Positions 22,394-34,130 of a DNA stretch of 64,000 nt are shown piece after piece. The translations under genes were made by a program, and so were the position numbers. Numbering within the stretch: the first letter of the stretch is position 1; each line of letters opens with the position of its first letter. The stretch is from Cephalopachus bancanus (taxonomy: Eukaryota; Chordata; Mammalia; Primates; Tarsiidae). The stretch spans positions 806,001 through 870,000 of the forward strand of contig JAPVLO010000045.1 of NCBI GenBank assembly GCA_027257055.1, read 5' to 3'. The notes beneath the pieces were generated by a model that saw only the letters and a program-made list of their open reading frames with translations, was not told where the DNA came from and made no database searches.

Positions 22394-22790
22394 GGGCCAG
22401 GTACAGTGGCTCACGACTGTAATCCCAGCACTTTGGGGAGGCCAAGGCGAGAGGATTGTCTGAGCCCACAGGTTTGAGACGTGCCTGAGCAACATAACAT
22501 GGTGAGACTTCATCTCTACAATAGATTTTAAAAATTAGGCAGCAGACACTTATGCAGCTGTTCTGCCTATTGTGCCCTTCACAATGTATCTTCTCCAATA
22601 AATTTAACTTTCTTAAAAAAAAAAAAATTAGCCAGGCATGGTGGCCATGCGCACCTGTGGTTTCAGCTACTTGGAAGGCTGCGGTGGAAGGACTGCCTGA
22701 ACCCAGCAGATCGAGGCTACAGTGGCTGTGTCAGTGCTACTGCACTCCAGCCCAGGTGACAAAGTGAGGCTCTGACTTAAAAAACAAACA
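22394..22790 (+). repeat. Alu dimer interrupted by a polyadenylated insert
   Basis: The left monomer runs from GGGCCAGGTACAGTGGCTCACG to TTTAAAAATTAG (22538). The right monomer resumes at AAAAATTAGCCAGGCATGG and ends at 22790. An 80-base unrelated segment lies between them. Confidence 0.9.
22539..22625 (+). other. Retroposed poly(A)+ RNA 3' end inside an Alu
   Basis: The insert of about 80 bases has AATAAA at 22597-22602, a run of 13 A about 12 bases later, and AAAAATTA on both sides. That is the signature of an L1-mediated, strongly 5'-truncated copy of some polyadenylated transcript. The source, possibly an LTR or a gene 3' UTR, is not recognised. Confidence 0.7.
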
Positions 22791-22974
22791 AAAAAACCCT
22801 TATGCATCATTTGCTTTATCTGTGAAGTTAAAACAGTGCACAAAACAATCAGCAATTCTGAAATAATCATATGCTCTGCCTACCTCAAATAAATATTCTA
22901 AAAACAAAAGGAATTCTTATCCATGAAAATATTTTCATCAGTGTAAAATTTTCATTATTTAGACTTAGCTTGGC

Positions 22975-23100
22975 AAATTTCTTTTTAAAGGGCCAGATGA
23001 TTCATATTTTTAGTTTGTGGCCCAAGAAGCAAAATCAAGGCTATTATAACATGGGTACTTATGAAACCACTTTAGCTGTAACACATTTTAAAATGTATAA
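22975..23100. mobile_element. hAT-type fragment
   Basis: TTTTTAAAGGGCCAGATGATTCATATTTTTAGTTTGTGGCCC matches part of the same hAT pattern as the 18.3 kb element. Confidence 0.6.
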
Positions 23101-23103
23101 ACT

Positions 23104-23355
23104 AGGTCAGGCTCACACCTGTAATCCCAGCACTTTGGGAGGCTAAAGTGAGAGGATTGTTTGAGCCCAGAGGTTTGAGACCAAACTAAGCAACACAGTA
23201 AGACCTCATCTGCACAAAAAAATTTTCAGCCATGATATACATACCTGTAGTCTGTTAATTGGGAGGCTGAGGTGGAAGTATCACCAGAGCCCAGGAGGTT
23301 GAGGCTGCAGTGAGCTATGACTGCAACAGAGTGAGACTTTGACTCAAAAAAAAAG
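23104..23355 (+). repeat. Alu dimer
   Basis: AGGTCAGGCTCACACCTGTAATCCC to GACTTTGACTCAAAAAAAAAG; part of the right monomer is missing. Confidence 0.9.
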
Positions 23356-23449
23356 TAAAAATCATTCCTAGTTTCCTTGCTGTAAAAAAACAGGCACCCA
23401 ACCCAGGTTACTTATCCTATACATCTCCATCCCTTATCACCAAAATAGG

Positions 23450-23690
23450 AAAACAGGTTGCATATCTCTTATCTGAAGTGCTTAGGATCACAAGGATTTT
23501 GGATTTGGGATTTTTCATATTTTGGAGTATTTCCATTATACTGTGTTCAAGTATCCAAAAACATGAAATCCAAAATTCTTCAGTGAGAATTTCCTTTGAG
23601 TGTCATAAGTTTTGAATCTGGAAGTATTTCAACTTTTGAAATTAGGAACATTCAATCTTTAGTAATTTTATTAGGATTGTTAGGACTAAA
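23450..23690. mobile_element. Tigger/pogo-like non-autonomous element
   Basis: GCATATCTCTTATCTGAAGTGCTTAGGATCACAAGGATTTTGGATTTGGGATTTTTC is the known 'TATCCCTTATCCAAAATGCTTGGGACC...' Tigger-type end. The other end was not found. Confidence 0.6.
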
Positions 23691-24032
23691 TGAGTTAATG
23701 CATATGAAATTATAGATCATATATTATCTAATGCATACCAATAAACAATAGCCAATATTTAATGCAATCGTAGAGGTCACCGCTTAATAGGTTATATACG
23801 GATCAAGTTTTCAGTAAATTGATAGAAGTCCACTCCTAATCTAATTTTACCTGTCATCTGGCTATGGGATTAATTTTCTAGACATGATACATATTTTTCA
23901 GACAATTTCTACATAAGAATGTTTAAGACAAAATGCCATTGGTATCACACTAGAGAATCAATATGCCTCCAGTGTACCTGATATACCTGGGCATAAAGAG
24001 AAAGGAAAAGCTGTCTATGAAATTACAATTAT

Positions 24033-24656
<624 letters not shown>

Positions 24657-25171
24657 GAAATTATAATTATTGAAGATGGGTGATGAACATGGGGGTTTAG
24701 TACTACTTTACATGTTTGGAATCAGTGAGCTGGCTCTCCAGAGGGACAAAGGGAAGGGAATGCCCTGCTTTCCTGTATTTATCAATTTTCGTGGTAGAAA
24801 TACTCTTAGTTATTGACATATCACCAAAGACAGAGTTGGAATGAGATGTGCCAAAATGGCTTCCAACCAGTAGATATCAGCTTTCTATAATAAACTTTTA
24901 ATAATGATGTTAAAGAATGTGAAACCCTGAAATAGTGAGTAAAATGAAATACTCACATCAATTAATTTAGAAATCAAAATACAAAGCTTGTTCACTATCC
25001 TACCCCTGCCAAGTCTGAGAAGTAATTCCAAAGTTAGTGATCTTTCCACTTTAATGTTCATCTGAGCTTTACTGCAAGGTATTTAAGAAGTGTTTTTCAA
25101 TCTTCCATATATTACTCAAGATGGCTGATCAAATCAACCATCTATACAATCTGTGACCAATCAAAAATGTC

Positions 25172-25440
25172 ATTTCTGTCTAGGCACAGTATCTCATGTC
25201 TGTAATCTCAGCACTTTGGGAGGCCAGGGCTGGAGGATCTCTTGAGTTTGAGACCAGCCTGGGCAACACAGCAAGACCTCATCTCTACAAATAATGTTAA
25301 AAATTAGCACACAGGCCTGTAGTCCCAGCTACCCAGGAGGCTGAGACAGAAGATCACTTGGACCCAAGAGGTTAAGGTTGTGCCACTGCATTCTAGTCTG
25401 GGTGACAGAGTAAGACTCTGATTCAATAATAAAAAAAAGT
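25172..25440 (+). repeat. Alu dimer
   Basis: CTAGGCACAGTATCTCATGTC to GATTCAATAATAAAAAAAAG. It marks the downstream border of the Alu-free RBM12B 3' region. Confidence 0.9.
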
Positions 25441-27443
25441 AATAATAATTTCTTCCTATTTTGTTCATTTTTTGTCTGGTTTGGATATTCTAAACAATCA
25501 GTTTATCATTCTTCTAGCTATTTATATACTTACTAGTCTAAAGAACCATACTGAAGTGCTTTTTTGAACCAAATTCACCAGTTTATTCATTCTATTATTA
25601 AGCAGGATGTTCATTATCAGAAGCAAAGATAAATTTAAGTAGACTTCTCTAAGATTTATTTAAATCACTGAAAATGCAAAATAATAGATATTAATTGACT
25701 TAAGTACTAACAGTATTCTATCTCTGCAATATACTATTATTGACTAAACTACCATATATAAATCCAATCTTTTGATTTACTCAATGTGGAAAATGTCTGG
25801 ATCACAGAACTAAGGCCAACCACTGTCAAATCGTACTGAATAAAACGAACAATTTTGAAATAGAAGCCAATAAATGATGTGAGTATCTCAAGAGAAACCC
25901 TGGATATATAGAAAGATTTAAAGTCACTTTGTTATTTATTAATAATGTTCAAGCATCCTAGTTTTATCTTTTTAAAATGCCATTGTTATTATTTTTTCTT
26001 TTCTCAGTTTTGCTCCTTCCGTACTAATGCTATTTTTAAACCAACAATGGAAGAAAATATCATTTAGCCCTGAAAATAACTTTAGCATGGTCTTACTAAA
26101 ATTAAAACTACCATTTAACAAAGTGAGGCAGCAAAAGTATTAAGAGCATGAATTGGAGTTGTTGATCTGTCTGGGTTGAAATAGGCTCCATTATTTACTG
26201 TGACTTTAGGCAAGCTGCTTAACCTCTCAATTTCATGTTCACATTTGTGAAACAGAAGTAAACAATAGGTCCTACATTTATTAGAAAATATTGAGATTAT
26301 GCATGTAAAGCGCTTATAGTGCCTAGCACATAGTTAAGTGCCTAATAAATGTTAGCCATTAATATCATTATGGATATAGAAAATCAAATTCGGCATTTGC
26401 AAAATGTATAACATTAAATGTTGAATATCAAAGTCAAAATTCAATCTCACAAGCCTTATAGTCTTTAAACTTACACAAAATTTTAAAGCTAAAAAATGAG
26501 AATCTAATATTACATGCAAGTTATATGAATCATCAGTAAATTCTTCCTAGAAAAATGACCTATTTGTCAGATTCTTCACAGTATAAACCTGAGAGTCCCC
26601 TTTACACCTATAATTATATTCTCATTATTGTCTTTTAAATATTTTGTGTTACTCTTATCAATCTGATTGATAAGAATTGAAGAAACCATGAAATTATATA
26701 TAGCATATCCATTATTATTATAAAATGTCTGGTCTCATCATAAGTATAGTTTAACGGAGTTGTCGAAAAACTTCACAATACCAAGTTGCAATTCTTTTTT
26801 TTCCCAATTCTTTTTATACAAATACAGGTTAATTAGTTGTTCTATCCAGTTGCAATTTTTATTTTTATGAGACTTTGCAAAGGTATGAAGAACATGGAAA
26901 CCTTAAGAATTGCCTAAGCTTTTTACATAAGTAAACTCCAAGTTGACAGTCTGTCCATTTTAAACTATTTATAATTAATACGAAGCTTAACACAGTAATA
27001 TCTCAGACAAGAAAGAAGGCATTAATTCCATAGGCAGGTAGTAGTGAAATGCCAAACCTGAACAATCAGACACTATTTCCTTACACAGTCTGGGCAGAAG
27101 ATGTAGACTACAAAATGAAATTTAAATGAATATAAAATTTAACTTTCCCAAATACAACTCTGTAAGTCTTGAGGTTTACCTATGACATCAACAAAAACTA
27201 ATGAACACGGGGAATTAGTTCTCTCTCCCGTCAAAGAAAAAAAAGCACACATAATTTTAAATTAGAAAAATGAATAGCAATTTGCAAGCAAAAGAAAACC
27301 AAATTCACATTTTACTATTTACGTTTGTTCTATTCACAGGTCAAAATTAAAATACTTCTTTTCATCAGATAAACAGTTTTAAAAAACAAATGCATTTTAC
27401 TGCATCAATACTGTGGGATGATAACTCAATTTAGAACTGCTCT
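25441..27443 (-). other. Probable RBM12B 3' UTR and downstream flank
   Basis: About 2 kb after the RBM12B stop are AT-rich and free of Alus, unlike everything around them. One MIR-like stretch lies at about 26.16-26.37 kb. An absence of Alu insertions fits a transcribed, constrained 3' UTR. Several possible poly(A) signals (TTTATT on the + strand) exist, so I cannot place the end. There is no supported gene on the other strand. Confidence 0.5.
26160..26370. repeat. MIR SINE fragment
   Basis: TGTGACTTTAGGCAAGCTGCTTAACCTCTC ... AGTGCCTAGCACATAGTTAAGTGCCTAATAAATG is a clear MIR pattern. It lies in the presumed RBM12B 3' UTR. Confidence 0.8.
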
Positions 27444-30425
27444 CTAGAGTAAAATTAACTTAACTTTTCGGGAGCCGACTGGCCTATCATTCAGATCTTT
27501 AATAGCAGCCATAGCTTCATTATAGTTTATCATAGCAACAATGGCTTCCCCTGTAGGTAATCCTTGCTCATTATATTGTATCGAAACTGAATCAGGTATG
27601 ATTCTATAACCATGGAAAAAATCTAAAATCTCATTAACATTAGCTTTAAATGGAAGATTCATTATCTTAATAGGAGTTACTCTACCTGAACCACAATTTA
27701 ACTTTGGATCAGGCATAAATCTCCCTTCGGGAAAACCTCCCACATTATGCTTTCCAAAATCAAACTTGCTACCCTCTGGGCGACCAAAATTCACAAAAGG
27801 GCGATGACTTCTAAAATCATCAGGTGGATTCCTAAAATCCTCACCAGGAAGTCTAAAATTGTCAGGAAGTCTAGGGCCCTCCTCCGGAGCTTCCCTGAGG
27901 TCTTCTTCCGGGAGCTGCCTGAAGTCTTCATCAGAAGGGCATCTGAAATCTTCCTCCTGGGGGCTCCTGAATTCCTCATCAGGAGGGTGTCTAAAGTCTT
28001 CATCTGGAGGGGCCCTGAAGTCTTCATCTGGTGGGTGCCTGAAATCTTCCTCTCGTGAGCGCCTGAAATGCTCTAGGGGCTGACGCCGGAAATGCTCCTG
28101 GGGCGGACGCCGGAAATGTTCCTGGGGCGGACGCCGGAAGTGTTCCGGGGGTGGTCGCCTGAAGTGTTCCGGGGGTGGTCGCCTGATGTGCTCTGGGGGC
28201 GGTCGCCGAAAGTGCTCCGGAGGTGGTCGCCTGAAATGTTCTGGAGGTGGCCGCCGGAAATGCTCCTGGGGTAGCCGTCTGAAGTGCTCCTGGGGTGACT
28301 GCTTGAAGTCCTCGTCAGGGGAATGTCTGAAATCCTCCTCTGGAAGCCGCCGGAAGTCCTCCTCAAGAGGTCGCCTGAAGTCATTCTCGGGTGATCGCCT
28401 CCATTCCCCCTGAGGGGGCCTCCTGAAGTCATCCTCAGGTGGCCGCCTCCAGTCCTCCTCAGGTTGCCGCCTGAAATCTCCTTCAGGGGGCCACCTTAAG
28501 TCCTCCTCAGAAGGTTGCCTGAAGTCCTCCTTGGGAGACCGCCTGAAATCCTCCTCCAGTGGCTGCCTCCAGTCCTCCTCCCTCGGGTGCCTGAAGTCTT
28601 CCTCCCAAGGGCGCCTGAAGTCCTCCTCAGAAGGCCGCCTGAAGTGCTCTTCCCGAGGGTGCCTGAAGTCCTCCTCTCGAGTGCGCCTGAAGTCCTCCGG
28701 GGAGTGTCTGAAGTCCTCTGAAGGGAACCTGAAATCCTCTGGGGAGTGCCCAAAGTCTTCCAGAGGGCATCTATCGGGCTGTCGGAAATCCCCCTGGGGA
28801 TGCTTGAAGTTATCCAGTTGCCTCAAGTCCTCTACCTGATGTCTAAAGTTTTCAGAAGGGCCAACTGGGTATAGTGGAGGATCTTTTGAGTCAAATAAAT
28901 GGGAATGGTCATCTCTATCACGTGACTGTGAACGAGCCTGCATCTTCTCACTGGGCATCAAGGAAAAATTTACACCAAACTCCTGCATCTGTGCCTCAGA
29001 TATAAGTCTTAATAATACTTCTGTTCCTAAGAATCTTCGTCGGTTTAAACGCTCAGCTTTCATGGCCTGTTCTTCTGATTTAAATTTCACCAATGCTTCT
29101 CCCAAACCAACTCCTTTGTCATTATAAAACAGGTAAATGTCATCCTCAGCGAGAGAAAAATCTGCAAAGAACTTCTGTACTTCAACTTTTGTTACATCAA
29201 ATGGAAAATTTCTTATATATATGCACAGTTTCCGGCCAGAATAGCCTTCTTGAGGATACTTTTGTGAAACATGTCCAGGCCTCTCTTTCTCTTTTGACCC
29301 TGGTCTCTTCTTTTCATAATATTCAACGAACTTCAGCATTTGTTTTCTAGACACTGGATCAATGTGAACTGGACGATACTGTAAAACAGTCTTATGTAAA
29401 CCCAGAGCAGTATTATAGTCTTTCAGAGTCTTGAACATCACAAAGGCATACCTTGTTCTTCTTTCATCTTTATATAAAAACCTAATCTGTTCATTAGTGA
29501 GATCTGTATCCCTAAAGAAATTTCTTAAATCTCTTTTGTTAATACTTAGGGACAGGTTTTTTAAGTGAACATAAAATCCGAGAGGGGAACGAGAACGTGT
29601 TCTTCCGGGAGATTTTGAATGAGACCATTTTCGAAAATGTCTATCATTAATTCCTCTTGGTGGAGAATGTTCTTCAGCTCTAGTAACATCATCACCCTCC
29701 TTAACTGCGTTACCACCAAATTCAATCCACTGTTGTTCTGATCCTTGCATTACTTCTATAAATCTTGAACCCATAAAACTTCTATGGCATTTAAGGCCTC
29801 CTGAGGCATCAACACATGAAGCAAATTTTACTATGGCATCACCGTTATTTCGGCCATCATGATGTTTTAAGAAAATTACTCCATCCACACACAAACCAGA
29901 GAAAAAGACACGTACGTCATCTTCATTTACTAAGTAAGGCAAACCTCGTAGAAACAAATAGGGATTCTCGGCTTTCAATGGCCTTGTCTTTCTTGGCCTT
30001 AAATCACCGTGTCCTGTACCATTAGTATGAAACCCAGCATCTTGATTAATCAAAGAGCCATATCCAGAATTACTTGATTCTTCCTTAACAGCCTCAATAA
30101 AGTTAGACAGGCTGCGCATCCCTGATGCCCCAGATCCTGGTCGCCCTCTTCCGACACGATCAGTTCTTTTCATTTCTATAGTCTTCTGCATTTCTGCCTT
30201 GCTACTAAGAAAGAGCTCTACAGATGAATCCTTGATAAGCCCTCCTGAACGACTTATGGCACGTCTTGCATCTTCATCTGTTGCAAAAATAATAAAAGCC
30301 TCCCCAACTTCCCCTCCAATTATATGCACTCCTCCATCAGGAATAGTCAATCCCGTGAAGAAGTGACGAATATCCACAGGCCCCGCAATAAAAGGGAGCC
30401 CCAGTAAACGGATGACTACAGCCAT
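27444..30425 (-). CDS. RBM12B: RBM12B, RNA-binding motif protein 12B (complete, 993 aa)
   Basis: One uninterrupted exon encodes 993 residues; the human protein is about 1,001. It starts MAVVIRLLGLPFIAGPVDIR. RRM-like domains lie near residues 1-77, 155-227, 284-357, 400-477 and 917-993. A short Arg/Ser segment (about 266-284) precedes the third. Residues about 525-868 are low-complexity, mostly an 8-residue tandem repeat of the EDFRRPPE / EHFRRPPP type. The protein ends in the conserved C-terminal RRM shared with RBM12 and related to hnRNP F/H-type RRMs. It is a predicted nuclear RNA-binding protein with poorly known targets. I chose the ATG at 30425: it has A at -3 and G at +4, and a splice acceptor at 30454-30455 removes the in-frame upstream ATG at 30473. 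The reading frame is intact, so the gene is probably functional. Confidence 0.98.
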   Translation of the reverse strand: MAVVIRLLGLPFIAGPVDIRHFFTGLTIPDGGVHIIGGEVGEAFIIFATDEDARRAISRSGGLIKDSSVELFLSSKAEMQKTIEMKRTDRVGRGRPGSGASGMRSLSNFIEAVKEESSNSGYGSLINQDAGFHTNGTGHGDLRPRKTRPLKAENPYLFLRGLPYLVNEDDVRVFFSGLCVDGVIFLKHHDGRNNGDAIVKFASCVDASGGLKCHRSFMGSRFIEVMQGSEQQWIEFGGNAVKEGDDVTRAEEHSPPRGINDRHFRKWSHSKSPGRTRSRSPLGFYVHLKNLSLSINKRDLRNFFRDTDLTNEQIRFLYKDERRTRYAFVMFKTLKDYNTALGLHKTVLQYRPVHIDPVSRKQMLKFVEYYEKKRPGSKEKERPGHVSQKYPQEGYSGRKLCIYIRNFPFDVTKVEVQKFFADFSLAEDDIYLFYNDKGVGLGEALVKFKSEEQAMKAERLNRRRFLGTEVLLRLISEAQMQEFGVNFSLMPSEKMQARSQSRDRDDHSHLFDSKDPPLYPVGPSENFRHQVEDLRQLDNFKHPQGDFRQPDRCPLEDFGHSPEDFRFPSEDFRHSPEDFRRTREEDFRHPREEHFRRPSEEDFRRPWEEDFRHPREEDWRQPLEEDFRRSPKEDFRQPSEEDLRWPPEGDFRRQPEEDWRRPPEDDFRRPPQGEWRRSPENDFRRPLEEDFRRLPEEDFRHSPDEDFKQSPQEHFRRLPQEHFRRPPPEHFRRPPPEHFRRPPPEHIRRPPPEHFRRPPPEHFRRPPQEHFRRPPQEHFRRQPLEHFRRSREEDFRHPPDEDFRAPPDEDFRHPPDEEFRSPQEEDFRCPSDEDFRQLPEEDLREAPEEGPRLPDNFRLPGEDFRNPPDDFRSHRPFVNFGRPEGSKFDFGKHNVGGFPEGRFMPDPKLNCGSGRVTPIKIMNLPFKANVNEILDFFHGYRIIPDSVSIQYNEQGLPTGEAIVAMINYNEAMAAIKDLNDRPVGSRKVKLILL
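27822..28853 (-). repeat. Coding tandem repeat of RBM12B (8-residue, 24-bp period)
   Basis: Within RBM12B, residues about 525-868, the unit [ED]-[DH]-[FW]-R-[RH]-x-x-[EPQ] recurs with a constant 8-residue step, about 36 times in its regular part. The most uniform block is a run of EHFRRPPP / EHFRRPPQ units at about 28.05-28.30 kb, where neighbouring units are also near-identical in DNA. Units with D/E and W (EDWRRPPE) flank it. The composition (Glu/Asp, Phe, Arg, Pro) suggests a disordered, charged, aromatic-spaced segment. The repeat also keeps several antisense frames open; these are shadows. Confidence 0.95.
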
Positions 30426-30455
30426 GCTGAGCTCAAACAACAGCAATAATGACCT
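30426..30455 (-). other. RBM12B: RBM12B 5' UTR end of coding exon and splice acceptor
   Basis: On the - strand the sequence reads CTTTTTGTCTGCAG then a 28-base leader without any ATG, then the RBM12B start codon. The pyrimidine tract and CAG make a good 3' splice site with the exon starting at 30453. The protein is therefore encoded in one exon, with non-coding exon(s) upstream, as in human RBM12B. Confidence 0.85.
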
Positions 30456-32726
30456 GCAGACAAAAAGGTACACATAATAGCAAGTCTTATTTTTGAAGTA
30501 CCTTAGCCCAAACTAAGCTTTTAAATTACTGGTTCCTGCTTCCTTCAGCATTTATAAATGAAAACAAGATACAAGTTCACAAAAATATTGACCATATCTA
30601 ATTATTAAAGGAAACAAGGAATAAACCTTCTCCCATTTAAACATACAAATAAGCCAACTACCTTGAAGGAACATTTCATATCTCCTATCTATACAATAGG
30701 AACATCAAAAATGTCAAATCTTCCTTTGTAAACCTGTCAAATGCTGCTTCACAAGAACAGACTACTATTGGAGTCATTCAGAAACATATCTTCTACTGAA
30801 ACAAGAGACAGTTTTTTAGATTAAAGTATTTTTACCAACCACAATGAATTTAACATATTTAGAAAACCCATCTATGGTTAGTATATAATTTCTGCTCATA
30901 ATAAATTGCCTACCACTAGAGCATCACAGGCCAGACATAAAAAACAGAAGCCACAGTACCTTAAACTATTCTACTTTACATGTTTTTTGTTAAGCCTCTG
31001 TGAAAAGCCTTTTTAAACTCTGGATATCTTACCTTTTTTATTTCTTGGAGACCTGTTAATTCTGTAAAAGCAACTTAACTGTGGAAAGAAAATGAAATAT
31101 AATTAATCCTTGAACCCTGTAATTTATCTTAAGCAACGCCAGATCTGGATATCCATTTCAGAATTACCTATTAAAAGTGAAGCAATAAAAGGAACCACAA
31201 TTAAGGGCATTACAAAACGGTCTTCTTTGTTCCAAGGGGAAATTAATCATCCTTCTGCACAAAGGAGATACAATATTTGAGTAGACATCTGCAAAATATT
31301 AAAAAATAAAAAGCGTGCTGAAAATTAAACTGCTCCTTGATTGGAAGTACCAAAGAAAAGTTGTGAGGGAATGAATGCAGGTTTGCATGGTTTTGAAGGC
31401 AGTGATTGTTACAAAGGTATATAAATGTATGAAGGCTCTCACAGTCTGGCCTTTCTTTCTGTCACCCTCACCTATGAAGCTTAATCAAGTTAAGTGTCTC
31501 CCATGTTAGCTGCTGCCTGATCAGCCTTCTTTCTTGTTTGGTAGGAGGTGGGGAGACACTTCAAGAATAGAGTGGCACTGGGAAAAAGGTGTGGAGATTT
31601 TAAATGTGCAATGTGGGAGCCCAAAAGGAATTGGAGGTAGGTTGGCGGGGAAGGGCAGGGAATGGAGAAAAGAAGTCTTGACAAGGAAATCCCTTTGGCT
31701 ACACAGTTTACAAACCCAGTATCATGCCTATTTGTGACGTGTCTCTCAAGGTGAGAGTCTGATTTTTATACCAAAGAGGAAATGATTATTTTTCATATTT
31801 GGTTTGTCTAATATAAATAAATATATACACATATACAGTCATATATATTTGTTGGTTCTCTCATTTTTTTAAGAGGGAGGAAAGTAACAAGTTGCATGAG
31901 CTGTGATTAAGGAACATTATGTGTAATTTATGACATATAGGCCGGGACATATTTCTATACTTGCAAAAATTACATCATTTTATGGATATAAGAGAAAAAT
32001 GCCTTTTCATAAATTTCAATTTATGAGAAAAAAGTTTACCAAAGTTCACTGAATTCTATCCTTAGCATTTTGCTGTGTAGTAGTTTTACATCTACTTTGG
32101 GAAAAAAACTATAAGTAAAATGTCAATTAAGAATACTAAAAAAAAGTTTTTCAAGATCCTCAATCACTTCACAACATGAAAATCCTAACATCTACTTCAT
32201 ATGTATGTCCAACTCTCTTGTCATTCTCCCCTCTTTGAAAACATAAGACCAAATCAAATTAATAAGGCAGCTATTCAAAAATGACACAATAAGTGAATAA
32301 AACACCAAAGCTTCAAATTCAAAAATCAACTTTTAAAGCAATAGATCCAAACCCATGGCTACTGTATGGATACAATGTAAAGTTCTATATATACATGACT
32401 CACACTTCCAAAAACGCAATCAAATTTCTTGACTCCAGTTAAGTCAAATACTGCAGTATCCCTAAAGTAAAAAATCTCAATACCATGCCTTATCTTATAC
32501 TCCAAAAACAGTAACTATTAAAATTCATCTCAAGCCAAATAGAATATGCTGAGATAAATATAAAATCTTATTATGCCGACAGACTTATTCCATTTCAAAC
32601 AACTATTTGCACTCTATTCAGGAAATCCAAATGACAATGTAGAAAAGCAAAAATATAATAAAAATGCTTTAATTTGTGATATTCGGATTACCAGATTAAT
32701 AAAAAATCCCGTTGCAGTATTTTCTT

Positions 32727-33016
32727 TTTTTTTTTTTCTTTGAGTTGGAGTCTCACTCTGTCGCCCAGACTGGAGTGCAGTGGCCGCTGCCGGCCACCGC
32801 AGCCTCCACCTGCCGGGCTCCGGCGATCCTTCCGCCTCAGCCTTCCAAGTAGCCGGAATTACAGGCATGCGCTACCACGCCCGGCTGATTTTTTGATTTA
32901 TTGTAGAGGTGAGGTCTCGCTGCCCGGGCGGGTCTCGAACCCGCAGGCTCAGGCAATCCACTCACCTCAGCCTCCCAAAGGCGCGGGATTACAGGCTGAG
33001 CCACCGAGCCCAGCTG
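32727..33016 (-). repeat. Alu dimer, antisense, young type
   Basis: T-rich start, then GAGTTGGAGTCTCACTCTGTCG to CCGAGCCCAGCTG. Perfect target duplication GCAGTATTTTCTT (32714-32726 and 33017-33029). Lies in the RBM12B 5' intron. Confidence 0.96.
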
Positions 33017-33427
33017 GCAGTATTTTCTTAAGGATACTTGCATCTAATACTTTCAGAGATATCCAAACTAACAGTTATAATGAAGTCTTACCAAATAAGT
33101 TTTTAAGACTTGTCAAATTAATAATTATAACTTCATGTTTTTAATGTACAAATAAATGTTGCTTTAGTCTAACACTTAAATACCATGGTTCCACAAGGTG
33201 GGGTGGGAAGACATGCTTAAGTGTGCAAGGTTTGTTTTCCTTTCAAAAGGGTCCATAAATTATAATTTTCAAACTAAAAACTAAACTAGGAAAGATATCA
33301 AGAAATTACTTGGCACATTCCACATCTAAAAAACATTAATGAGGTTTACTACTAAAGTACTGATATGGTGTTAAAACAAAACAAAAAAACGTATAAGCCT
33401 AGTTTCTTCAACAAAACATCTCCACAG

Positions 33428-33712
33428 CCGGGCTTGGTGGCTCAGCCTGTAATCCCGCGCCTTTGGGAGGCTGAGGTGAGTGGATTGCCTGAGCCCGCGG
33501 GTTCAAGATCCGCCTGGGCAGCAAGACCTCATCTCTACAATAAATCAAAAAAAATCAGCTGGGCATGGTAGCGTATGCCTGTAATTCCGGCTACTTGGAA
33601 GGCTGAGGCGGAAGGATCGCCAGAGCCCAGCAGGTCGAGGCTGCGGTGGCCGGAAGCGGCCACTGCACTCCAGTCTGGGCGACCGAGTGAAACTCCAACT
33701 CAAAAAAAAAAA
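33428..33712 (+). repeat. Alu dimer, young type
   Basis: CCGGGCTTGGTGGCTCAGCC to CAACTCAAAAAAA. Perfect target duplication AAACATCTCCACAG (33414-33427 and 33713-33726). Confidence 0.96.
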
Positions 33713-33848
33713 AAACATCTCCACAGCAACACTGCAATGAGAACTGTAAATGGCTTCTGGAAAAGGTATCCACATTAAGTCCCAAAACTCCCTTCTATGC
33801 AACTGGCTTGGTTACTTTTTAAAGACATTTTTTAAAGCAGCATAAGAT

Positions 33849-34130
33849 AGGCCAGATGTTGTGGCTCACGCCTATAATCCCAGCACTTTGGGAGGCGAGG
33901 TGAGAGGATTGCCTGAGCCCACGGGTTCCAGACCAGCCTGGGCAACTTGGCGAAACATCATCTCTACAATAAATCAAAAAATTAGCCAGGCAAGGTGGTG
34001 CGTGCCTGTAGTTCCAGCTACTTGGAAGGTTGAGGCAGAAGGATCTTCTGAGCCCAGCAGTGAGCCACTGCACTCCAGCCTGGGTGGCAGAATGAGACTC
34101 CTACTCAAATAAAAAAATAAATAAATAATT
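33849..34130 (+). repeat. Alu dimer
   Basis: GGCCAGATGTTGTGGCTCACG to AAATAAAAAAATAAATAAATAA; a small deletion in the right monomer. Confidence 0.92.

Noticed and set aside
27747..29350. Open frames opposite to or shifted from RBM12B, some over 100 codons
   Set aside because: They arise from the 24-bp periodic repeat of the RBM12B coding sequence, which keeps other frames open, and have repetitive, meaningless products.
30426..30473. Upstream in-frame ATG adding 16 residues to RBM12B
   Set aside because: A good splice acceptor lies between the two ATGs, and the downstream ATG gives the known N terminus with a good Kozak context.
31940..31960. GGCCGGGACATAT as an Alu start
   Set aside because: No Alu sequence follows.
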